5,180 nucleotides of DNA from Acinetobacter sp. (lineage in GTDB: Bacteria > Pseudomonadota > Gammaproteobacteria > Pseudomonadales > Moraxellaceae): contig JASLIY010000046.1 of assembly GCA_030152675.1 (NCBI GenBank), positions 1 to 5,180 on the forward strand, read 5' to 3'. The notes beneath the pieces were generated by a model. It had not been told where the DNA came from and did not search any database. It was given only the letters and a program-made list of their open reading frames with translations. The translations under genes and the position numbers were made by a program. Positions 1 through 4,757 of this stretch are shown here, piece after piece (within the stretch, counting starts at the first letter, position 1; each line of letters opens with the position of its first letter).

Positions 1-34
1 TGAGAAAAACTCAAGCAGCATGATATTTTCTGCA

Positions 35-86
35 GCATGCGCGAGAGGGGAAAAATAAATCTATGCTGTGGGTTTTCTCGCGATGC
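35..86. repeat. Imperfect inverted repeat upstream of the exporter gene
   Basis: The left arm GCATGCGCGAGA (35-46) is complementary to the right arm TCTCGCGATGC (76-86), apart from one unpaired G at 39. That gives 11 pairs around a 29-base centre, with a perfect 7-bp core of CGCGAGA/TCTCGCG. The right arm ends four bases before the ribosome binding site at 90-95. It could be a regulator-binding site, since LysE/ArgO exporters are commonly controlled by a LysR-type regulator that senses amino acids. If transcription starts upstream of 35, it could instead be an mRNA leader hairpin. The pairing is visible; both roles are inference. Confidence 0.5.
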
Positions 87-89
87 AAC

Positions 90-95
90 AAGGAG
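90..95 (+). promoter_or_regulatory. Ribosome binding site that fixes the exporter start at 104
   Basis: AAGGAG lies 8 bases before the ATG at 104. The longer reading frame could start at GTG 68 or ATG 83, but neither has a comparable purine-rich site. Starting at 104 also gives an N-terminus, MLNTFIQGF, that fits LysE/ArgO proteins, which begin directly with the first membrane helix. Confidence 0.75.
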
Positions 96-103
96 CAGCA
101 TTC

Positions 104-712
104 ATGCTGAATACATTCATCCAAGGCTTTGTCAGCAGTGGCGCTTTAATCTTAGCGATCGGCGCACAAAATGCATTTGTACTCAAACAAGGCCTCAAAA
201 AACAAGCGGTGTTTTGGGTGTGTTTAGTCTGCGCCTTATCGGATTCGATTTTGATTTCACTCGGCATCTTGGGTTTTGGCAAAGTGATCCAACTCTATCC
301 ACAGCTGATGCTGTGGGCCAAATATCTCGGGGCGGGATTTCTTTTGTTTTATGGTGCACAACATTTTTACCAAGCTTATCGTCTGCAAAATACCCCCTTG
401 ATCAGTGACGCAGCGGTGGCATCCGTTGGACAGTTGATCTTGATGTGCTTGGCGCTGACTTGGCTGAATCCACATGTGTATTTGGATACGGTGATTTTAT
501 TGGGGGCAATTTCAACCCAGTTTAGTGCGACGAAGCTGTACTTTGCTTTGGGTGCGATCAGTGCCTCATGGTTATTCTTTTTTAGCTTGGGCTATGCTGC
601 GCGTTGGCTCAGTCCGTGGTTTTATAACGCCAAGGCGTGGCAGATTTTGGATGTCATGATTGGCTGTAGTATGTGGATCATTGCGGTGTTGTTGCTCAAG
701 ATGGAACTATAA
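104..712 (+). CDS. LysE/ArgO family amino-acid exporter
   Basis: This inner-membrane protein of 202 residues probably exports a basic amino acid (lysine and/or arginine) in a proton-motive-force-dependent way, as LysE and ArgO do. It shows the family's GAQNAFVLKQGL segment at about residues 20-31 at the end of the first helix. LSDSILISLGILG follows at 45-57, then the hallmark TWLNPHVYLDT at 119-129, and a C-terminal helix from IGCSMW (186-191) to the end. Hydrophobic stretches at about 5-27, 35-58, 68-90, 110-135, 145-167 and 181-199 match the usual six helices, and the length is typical. The start at 104 is chosen for its AAGGAG site. The gene stands alone on the + strand and converges on bcp. 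The exact substrate cannot be read from sequence; LysE-type and ArgO-type are both possible, so no symbol is given. Confidence 0.9.
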   Translation: MLNTFIQGFVSSGALILAIGAQNAFVLKQGLKKQAVFWVCLVCALSDSILISLGILGFGKVIQLYPQLMLWAKYLGAGFLLFYGAQHFYQAYRLQNTPLISDAAVASVGQLILMCLALTWLNPHVYLDTVILLGAISTQFSATKLYFALGAISASWLFFFSLGYAARWLSPWFYNAKAWQILDVMIGCSMWIIAVLLLKMEL

Positions 713-734
713 TGCAGCGAGATCGCCTGAGAAG

Positions 735-769
735 ATCACCAGACCCAATCTGATATTGGGTCTGGTGAT
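735..769. terminator. Perfect 15-bp hairpin between convergent genes
   Basis: ATCACCAGACCCAAT (735-749) pairs perfectly with ATTGGGTCTGGTGAT (755-769) across a 5-base loop. It lies 22 bases after the exporter stop and about 50 bases after the bcp stop, so it can serve both converging transcripts. Neither strand has an immediate U tract; on the + strand the nearest run is TTTTT at 784-788. It is therefore an atypical intrinsic terminator, or a 3'-end stabilising or Rho-assisted structure. The stem is certain and the function is inferred from its position. Confidence 0.65.
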
Positions 770-819
770 GTCAATACGGATACTTTTTGAGCTTTGAGCC
801 TGTACAAGCCAAGCTGTAC

Positions 820-1284
820 TTAAGCCGTTTGTAAGGCTTTCAGGTCCGCCAAGACTTGTTCTGCATGGCCAGCGGCTTTGACTTTGCGATATTCTTTCAC
901 CAGTTGCGATTGATGAAAAATAAAAGTCGAGCGTTCAACGCCCATGACTTTTTTGCCGTACATATTTTTTTCTTTGATCACATCAAAGAGCTGACACAGC
1001 ACTTGCTCTTTATCACTGATGAGATTGATGCTGAGGCCTTGTTTTTCAGTAAAATTTTGGTGTGCTTTGACTGAGTCACGCGATACCCCGATGATGGTGG
1101 TATCTCGTGCATCGAACTCAGATTTAAGACTTGAAAAGTCGGTCGCTTGGGTGGTGCAGCCGGGTGTTGAATCTTTGGGATAAAAATAAACGATTAACCA
1201 ATCGGTCGAGATTTGAGTTAAATTGACTTCATCCGTGGTGGCTGGGAAGCTTTGATTTGGAAGTTGAATCTGTTCGCATGACAT
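820..1284 (-). CDS. bcp: Thioredoxin-dependent peroxiredoxin, Bcp/PrxQ family
   Basis: This 154-residue cytoplasmic peroxidase of the AhpC/TSA thioredoxin fold reduces H2O2 and organic hydroperoxides. The active-site segment YPKDSTPGCTTQATDF (35-50) carries the PxxxTPGC signature, with peroxidatic Cys43. ERSTFIF (117-123) supplies the conserved catalytic Arg118. The resolving cysteine found five residues after the peroxidatic one in E. coli Bcp (Cys45/Cys50) is replaced by Thr48. The remaining cysteines are Cys3 and Cys97, the latter matching the position of E. coli Cys99. The enzyme may thus work as a 1-Cys peroxiredoxin or use a different resolving thiol. The ATG at 1284 has GGAG 7 bases upstream. 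The gene is monocistronic in appearance, with an intrinsic terminator immediately before its ribosome binding site. Family assignment is secure; the mechanism is inferred. Confidence 0.93.
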   Translation of the reverse strand: MSCEQIQLPNQSFPATTDEVNLTQISTDWLIVYFYPKDSTPGCTTQATDFSSLKSEFDARDTTIIGVSRDSVKAHQNFTEKQGLSINLISDKEQVLCQLFDVIKEKNMYGKKVMGVERSTFIFHQSQLVKEYRKVKAAGHAEQVLADLKALQTA

Positions 1285-1300
1285 AAAAGATCTCCGACAT

Positions 1301-1326
1301 AAAAACGAGCCACATTATGTGGCTCG
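1301..1326 (-). terminator. Intrinsic terminator directly ahead of the bcp ribosome binding site
   Basis: Read on the - strand, CGAGCCACA pairs with TGTGGCTCG (1326-1318 with 1314-1306) across a 3-base loop, and TTTTT (1305-1301) follows at once. This is a textbook Rho-independent terminator of 9 bp with a GC-rich base. It would end the transcript carrying queC and the secreted protein, whose stop codon is about 150 bases upstream. The bcp GGAG (1295-1292) begins only 5 bases after the U tract, so no bcp promoter fits between them. A bcp message must start upstream and read through, or be controlled here by attenuation. Confidence 0.82.
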
Positions 1327-1409
1327 CTTGGTGGTTTTATTCAAAACCTGATGTGCACTAGATTGTGTGCGTCAAATCAATACTGATCAGCATCTTGGTC
1401 TGCTTACTG

Positions 1410-1438
1410 GGAGGCGCCAAGCGATTGGCGTGATCTCC
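1410..1438. repeat. Small hairpin in the 3' region of the secreted-protein gene
   Basis: CGCCAA (1415-1420) pairs with TTGGCG (1425-1430) across a GCGA loop. An outer GGAG/CTCC pair (1410-1413 with 1435-1438) is separated by an asymmetric internal loop. No U tract follows on either strand, so it is not a convincing terminator. It lies in the stretch that must contain any bcp promoter, and might be part of a 3' UTR or leader structure. Confidence 0.35.
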
Positions 1439-1477
1439 GATGTGAAGCGCTAAAGATGGAACCGTTTCTGATCAATA

Positions 1478-1885
1478 TTATTTTTTCGCTTGTGCTGCTT
1501 TCATCGCTTCTTCAGTCAATGTTTTTAATTTAGTGGTCAACTGTGGACCGAAACATGCTTGAAGCTCTTGGTTTTGCTTTTGAACAAACGCTAAAGTTGC
1601 AGGGCTTTTCTTTTGGTTAATCGCGCTTTGGATTTCCCATTTTTGTGCGTTAGTCAATTTACCGTCAGATTCGATTGCACAACCACAGTATTTCGCAACT
1701 TCAGCAGTTGTTAATTTACCGCTTTTGGCAGTTTCTGTTTTACATACATTGATCAACGATGCTTTGACGTTAGCGCTCTTATACGCATTTTGAAGTGCAT
1801 CATCAGCAGCAAATGCGCTGGTTGCAAGTGTTGCTGAAGCTGCGATAAGCGTAGAGAAAAACAAACCGGATTTAAAAATTTTCAT
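1478..1885 (-). CDS. Small secreted four-cysteine protein of unknown function
   Basis: I do not recognise a named family. The 135-residue product has a clear Sec signal peptide: basic MKIFK, a hydrophobic core at about 8-22, and an AFA site at 24-26, giving a mature protein of about 109 residues starting ADDALQ. The mature part is rich in Ala, Lys, Gln and Thr, looks mostly helical and has no membrane segment. Its four cysteines are Cys48, Cys67, Cys69 (a CGCA motif) and Cys111. That even number in an exported protein suggests two disulfides, or possibly a metal or haem site, though no CxxCH motif is present. The start at 1885 lies 13 bases after the queC stop, with AGG in the gap as a weak ribosome binding site, so it is probably translated from the queC message. 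A periplasmic location is inferred; nothing links it to queuosine. Confidence 0.85.
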   Translation of the reverse strand: MKIFKSGLFFSTLIAASATLATSAFAADDALQNAYKSANVKASLINVCKTETAKSGKLTTAEVAKYCGCAIESDGKLTNAQKWEIQSAINQKKSPATLAFVQKQNQELQACFGPQLTTKLKTLTEEAMKAAQAKK

Positions 1886-1898
1886 AAAAATTACCTAA

Positions 1899-2573
1899 TT
1901 ATTGCGGTATATAACGTGTTGGATCTGTGACGTCTGCATCCATGAACCCTTGGCTGCGTAAGCGACAACTATCACATTTCCCACATGCACGTCCTTGGTC
2001 ATCTGCTTGATAACAAGAGACTGTTTGACTGTAGTCTACGCCATGTTCAAGCCCTAGGCGTATAATATTCGCTTTGGATAAATGTAACAAAGGTGTTTCA
2101 ATTTTCAAAGGCTTACCTTCAATTCCCACTTTTGTTGCCAATCTTGCCATGTGCGCAAAGGCGTCAATAAACTCAGGACGACAGTCAGGATAGCCCGAAT
2201 AATCAACAGCATTAATCCCAATAACGATCGCTTCTGCTGCATAGACTTCAGCAGCAGCTAAGGCGTAGGAAAGGAAGATGGTGTTGCGTGCTGGAACATA
2301 AGTAATGGGAATACCCGATTGCGCTTGTTCCGGAATCTCGATGCTATGATCGGTCAGTGCCGAGCCACCGAGACTGCCTAGATCAATATTAATCACGCGA
2401 TGTTCTACACCTGCGCGCGCAGCCAGTGCCTTTGCTGCGTCTAGCTCCGTACTGGAGCGTTGGCCATACATAAAACTGATTGCGATGCAGTCATAGCGGG
2501 CTTGAGCCCATGCTAAACATGTTGTTGAGTCTAGGCCGCCAGAAAGCAACACGATGGCACGCGAGCGCATCAT
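1899..2573 (-). CDS. queC: 7-cyano-7-deazaguanine (preQ0) synthase QueC
   Basis: QueC converts 7-carboxy-7-deazaguanine to preQ0 using ATP and ammonia, in the cytoplasm, on the route to queuosine in tRNA. The 224-residue protein opens with the N-type ATP-pyrophosphatase P-loop LSGGLDSTT (10-18), followed by YGQR at about 36-39. [15 protein letters not shown] lies in the middle, with [17 protein letters not shown] after it. The C-terminal zinc site is Cys187, Cys197, Cys200 and Cys203 in SCYQ...CGKCDSC. All expected motifs are intact, and the length is close to the 231 residues of the E. coli enzyme. Two adjacent ATGs (2573 and 2570) are possible; GGAG at 2582-2579 is 5 bases from the first and 8 from the second, so the second may be the real start. 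It lies 177 bases downstream of queE, with no strong terminator between them. Confidence 0.97.
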   Translation of the reverse strand: MMRSRAIVLLSGGLDSTTCLAWAQARYDCIAISFMYGQRSSTELDAAKALAARAGVEHRVINIDLGSLGGSALTDHSIEIPEQAQSGIPITYVPARNTIFLSYALAAAEVYAAEAIVIGINAVDYSGYPDCRPEFIDAFAHMARLATKVGIEGKPLKIETPLLHLSKANIIRLGLEHGVDYSQTVSCYQADDQGRACGKCDSCRLRSQGFMDADVTDPTRYIPQ

Positions 2574-2578
2574 AAAAT

Positions 2579-2643
2579 CTCCAGATAGGTTTTAAGTTGA
2601 TCATGAGCTTGAATACCCAATTGGAGTTTCCAACCTGGTATTC
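2579..2643 (-). promoter_or_regulatory. Structured queC leader with possible ribosome-binding-site pairing
   Basis: On the - strand, GAATACC (2643-2637) pairs with GGTATTC (2617-2611). Inside it, GGTTGGA pairs with TCCAATT, including two G-U pairs, closing a 3-base AAC loop; one A-G mismatch separates the two parts. The wobbles pair only in the - strand RNA, which fits a queC mRNA leader. Part of the 5' arm, CCAGGTT (2638-2632), can instead pair with AACCTATCTGG (2591-2581), which overlaps the GGAG at 2582-2579. No U tract follows, so it is not a terminator. I could not match it to preQ1 riboswitch consensus features. Confidence 0.4.
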
Positions 2644-2750
2644 ATTGAATATTCAGTTAATTGATGACATTGGGCTTGGCATGTGGATGTAACACAGCAT
2701 GAATGAGCTTAGTCCTTCAGCGCTATGCTTTCAAGTCATGAGACGCGATC

Positions 2751-3461
2751 TTAGCGTCCGGTTTCATCATTCCACAGCAGTTTATGCAGCTGAAGTTGGA
2801 AACGCACCTTGAGATGATCCTCCAAGATCCACTGCGCCAAGTCTCGTGCCAGTGCCGGCAATGCCACAGCGCCTTTTTCGACTGCAAATGCCGGTGAGAA
2901 CCAAACGGTCGAGACTTTATCCGTCAGTTGATATTTTTCAACTTGTTGTTTTGACCAGAGATAATCTTCTCGATTGCAAATCACAAACTTGATCTGATCC
3001 TTGGCTGTCAGATGGTCTAAGTTGCTGATCAAATTACGGCGTTCTTCACCAGAGCTCGGGGTCTTGAGGTCGAGTACTTTAGAGACACGAGGATCGACTT
3101 TGGAGACATCCAAGGCACCACTGGTTTCTAAAGAGACTTCACAGCCTAAGTCAGCCAGCCGAGTCATCAAGGGCAGGGCATTGGGCTGTGCTAAGGGTTC
3201 ACCACCGGTGACACAAATATAGGGGGTGTTATGTGCCATCGTGGTTTGAATGATGGCATCGAGTGATTGTCGTTCACCGCCTTCAAAGGAATAAGTGGTA
3301 TCACAGTAATGACAGCGCAATGGGCAACCGGTTAAACGGATAAACACGGTTGGCAGTCCAGCCGCATTGGCCTCACCTTGCAAGGAATAGAAAATCTCCG
3401 TAATACGTAAACCCGCAGACGGATCAGAAACAGGGATAGCAGAAGAACGGAGCGTTTGCAT
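2751..3461 (-). CDS. queE: 7-carboxy-7-deazaguanine synthase QueE (radical SAM)
   Basis: QueE uses SAM, Mg2+ and a 4Fe-4S cluster to contract 6-carboxytetrahydropterin to 7-carboxy-7-deazaguanine, the substrate of QueC, which lies just downstream. In this 236-residue protein the cluster motif CPLRCHYC supplies Cys46, Cys50 and Cys53. FYSLQGEA (24-31) and FIRLTGC (40-46) are the conserved N-terminal segments. TGGEPL (85-90) is the SAM-binding glycine motif, and the end, QLHKLLWNDETGR, is typical of the gammaproteobacterial form. About 17 residues precede LRITEIF, more than in E. coli. The start at 3461 has no good Shine-Dalgarno sequence (only GAAG some 13 bases upstream), but it keeps a family-like N-terminus. 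dapD lies upstream, behind a terminator, so queE probably has its own promoter. Confidence 0.96.
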   Translation of the reverse strand: MQTLRSSAIPVSDPSAGLRITEIFYSLQGEANAAGLPTVFIRLTGCPLRCHYCDTTYSFEGGERQSLDAIIQTTMAHNTPYICVTGGEPLAQPNALPLMTRLADLGCEVSLETSGALDVSKVDPRVSKVLDLKTPSSGEERRNLISNLDHLTAKDQIKFVICNREDYLWSKQQVEKYQLTDKVSTVWFSPAFAVEKGAVALPALARDLAQWILEDHLKVRFQLQLHKLLWNDETGR

Positions 3462-3510
3462 AAGATATAGACCACTTCAACGACGGTATAGAAAAACAAA
3501 AACAAGAGTA

Positions 3511-3550
3511 GAAAACAAAAAATCTCTACGCTCAATATTGAACGTAGAGA
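3511..3550 (-). terminator. Intrinsic terminator after dapD
   Basis: On the - strand, TCTCTACG (3550-3543) pairs with CGTAGAGA (3530-3523). The stem continues through a U-G pair into the palindrome TCAATATTGA, giving about 11-12 bp with a tiny loop. TTTTTTGTTTTC follows immediately (3522-3511). This is a strong Rho-independent terminator, 80 bases after the dapD stop. The mismatch pairs only as G-U in the - strand RNA, which supports that direction. It separates dapD from queE. Confidence 0.88.
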
Positions 3551-3607
3551 CTGATATACCGGCAGCTTAGGCGTGGCTAAATCAGCCAATATATGAGTGA
3601 GAGTATA

Positions 3608-3623
3608 AGCTCAAATGTGAGCT
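3608..3623. repeat. Short hairpin just after the dapD stop
   Basis: AGCTCA (3608-3613) pairs with TGAGCT (3618-3623) across a 4-base loop, 8 bases past the dapD stop codon. It has no U tract. It may protect the 3' end of the dapD message or be incidental; the real terminator lies further downstream at 3511-3550. Confidence 0.35.
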
Positions 3624-3630
3624 GAATAGA

Positions 3631-4452
3631 TTATTCTGCGCGAAGTAAATCGTTTAAGCTGGTTTTTGCACGTGTTTTTGCATCAACTTTTTTCACGATC
3701 ACTGCTGCATACAAGCTATAGCTTCCATCTTTAGACGGCAAGCTACCTGAAACAACGACGGAACCCGCAGGTACGCGACCATAATGGATTTCGCCAGTTT
3801 CACGATCATAAATACGGGTTGATTGACCGATATACACGCCCATTGAAATCACAGAACCTTCTTCAACGATCACGCCTTCAACGATTTCAGAACGTGCACC
3901 AATGAAGCAGTTGTCTTCAATAATGGTTGGATTGGCTTGTAAGGGTTCGAGTACACCGCCGATGCCCACGCCACCAGAAAGGTGAACATTTTTACCGATT
4001 TGAGCGCAAGAACCGACAGTCGCCCAAGTATCAACCATGGTGCCTTCATCGACATAGGCACCGATGTTGACATAAGACGGCATCAGAACCACATTTTTGG
4101 CTTGGAAGCTGCCTTTACGCGCAACTGCAGGGGGTACAACACGAACGCCAGAAGCTTTGAACTGTTCTTCAGTCCAATCGGCATGCTTGGTGTCTACTTT
4201 GTCATAAAAACGCAGAGCGCCGGCTTCGATCGGATGGTTGTCATTGATCTTGAAAGATAACAACACCGCTTTTTTAAGCCATTGATGGACAACCCATTCT
4301 CCATCAATTTTTTCAGCAACACGTAGGCTACCATTGTCGAGGCCAGCAATGGCTTCTTCAACCGCTTGACGAACGTCAGCAGGGCAATCCGTTGCAGAAA
4401 AATTTGCACGATTTTCAAAAGCTTGTTCAATAATTGTTGAAAGCTGAGACAT
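3631..4452 (-). CDS. dapD: Tetrahydrodipicolinate N-succinyltransferase DapD
   Basis: DapD transfers succinyl from succinyl-CoA to tetrahydrodipicolinate, in the succinylase branch that makes meso-diaminopimelate for peptidoglycan and lysine. It works as a cytoplasmic trimer. The 273-residue protein has a helical N-terminal domain (1 to about 100), then a left-handed beta-helix of hexapeptide repeats from about 120 to 220 ([43 protein letters not shown]), and a C-terminal tail, [16 protein letters not shown]. Asp141 (in MVDTWATVG) and Glu189 (in GARSEIVEG) fall at the positions reported as catalytic in the mycobacterial enzyme. Length matches E. coli (274). The start is ATG 4452 ([12 protein letters not shown]), with AAGGAAG just upstream; an extension to a TTG at 4467 would run through that site. 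The gene is divergent from the outer-membrane protein gene and ends at its own terminator. Confidence 0.98.
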   Translation of the reverse strand: MSQLSTIIEQAFENRANFSATDCPADVRQAVEEAIAGLDNGSLRVAEKIDGEWVVHQWLKKAVLLSFKINDNHPIEAGALRFYDKVDTKHADWTEEQFKASGVRVVPPAVARKGSFQAKNVVLMPSYVNIGAYVDEGTMVDTWATVGSCAQIGKNVHLSGGVGIGGVLEPLQANPTIIEDNCFIGARSEIVEGVIVEEGSVISMGVYIGQSTRIYDRETGEIHYGRVPAGSVVVSGSLPSKDGSYSLYAAVIVKKVDAKTRAKTSLNDLLRAE

Positions 4453-4455
4453 AAT

Positions 4456-4462
4456 CTTCCTT
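4456..4462 (-). promoter_or_regulatory. Ribosome binding site that fixes the dapD start
   Basis: AAGGAAG, read on the - strand, ends three bases before the ATG at 4452; the AGGA core is 5 bases away. It lies inside the five extra codons of the longer TTG-initiated frame, so translation almost certainly begins at 4452. Confidence 0.8.
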
Positions 4463-4663
4463 CCCAAAAAATTTTAAAGATTTTACACTAAATTGTGTTG
4501 ATAAATGCTAAAAATTAAGCATTGCTGTAAGTTATAAGATAAATGTGTATTTTTATTAGACAAATATCTGGAACTTCAATTTTTAAAAAAATAAATAATG
4601 TTTATAAAACATGACTTAAGCCTCAAATGTATCAAAAAATAACAAAAAGTAATCATTTAATTG

Positions 4664-4692
4664 TTAAACAAACGTGAGTGCTCGTTTATTAT
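4664..4692 (+). promoter_or_regulatory. Candidate sigma70 promoter of the outer-membrane protein gene
   Basis: TTAAAC (4664-4669) and TATTAT (4687-4692) are spaced 17 bases apart. The -10 matches the consensus at 5 of 6 positions and the -35 at only 3 of 6. Transcription would begin near 4699, giving a leader of about 58 bases. The palindrome TTGTTAAACAA overlaps the -35, so a repressor or activator could act there. This is inference from consensus matching only. Confidence 0.45.
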
Positions 4693-4745
4693 TCATCTCG
4701 GGCCTGAAACAAAAATGCCGAATGATTAGAAAAGCTCAACTATTT

Positions 4746-4750
4746 GAGGA
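4746..4750 (+). promoter_or_regulatory. Ribosome binding site selecting the second of two in-frame ATGs
   Basis: GAGGA lies 7 bases before the ATG at 4758 but only 1 base before the in-frame ATG at 4752. The start at 4758 is therefore preferred, and it also gives the more usual signal peptide beginning MKLFK. Confidence 0.75.
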
Positions 4751-4757
4751 AATGTTT

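Larger units (their letters stand above)
4453..4757. other. AT-rich divergent intergenic region between dapD and the outer-membrane gene
   Basis: These 305 bases hold no credible gene and are far more AT-rich than the flanking coding DNA. They must carry promoters for both divergent genes. For dapD (- strand), possible -10 boxes are TAAAAT (4485-4480) and TATAAC (4536-4531), neither with a good -35. Palindromic elements are AATGCT/AGCATT (4504-4523), ATGTTT-ATA-AAACAT (4598-4612) and TTGTT-A-AACAA (4661-4671). ACAC/GTGT (4485-4498) overlaps the edge of the first dapD -10 candidate. Which of these bind proteins cannot be told from sequence. Confidence 0.7.

Noticed and set aside
68..103. Longer exporter start at GTG 68 or ATG 83
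   Set aside because: No Shine-Dalgarno sequence precedes these codons, whereas AAGGAG is well placed for ATG 104. The extra residues are not typical of the family.
37..408. A 123-residue + strand open frame overlapping the exporter
   Set aside because: It lies in another frame of the exporter gene, has no ribosome binding site and shows no family pattern. The exporter frame carries clear LysE motifs.
1289..1440. Direct repeat GATCTCCGA at 1289-1297 and 1432-1440
   Set aside because: A 9-base repeat 143 bases apart, with one copy simply being the bcp ribosome binding site. It is too short to claim as a functional repeat, and the upstream copy is not followed by a start codon.
2574..2750. preQ1 riboswitch ahead of queC
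   Set aside because: The leader is structured, but I could not find the conserved preQ1-I loop and A-rich tail or the larger class II/III folds, so it is not called a riboswitch.
3332..3589. An 85-residue - strand open frame between queE and dapD
   Set aside because: It overlaps the start of queE in another frame and reads through the dapD terminator and T-rich run. The hydrophobic residues come from those T tracts.
3982..4260. A 92-residue + strand open frame inside dapD
   Set aside because: It is antisense to a fully intact, highly conserved dapD and has no ribosome binding site or recognisable motifs.
4453..4467. Five-codon N-terminal extension of DapD from a TTG start
   Set aside because: The extension would encode the ribosome binding site of the ATG at 4452, and DapD homologues begin at MSQL or close to it.
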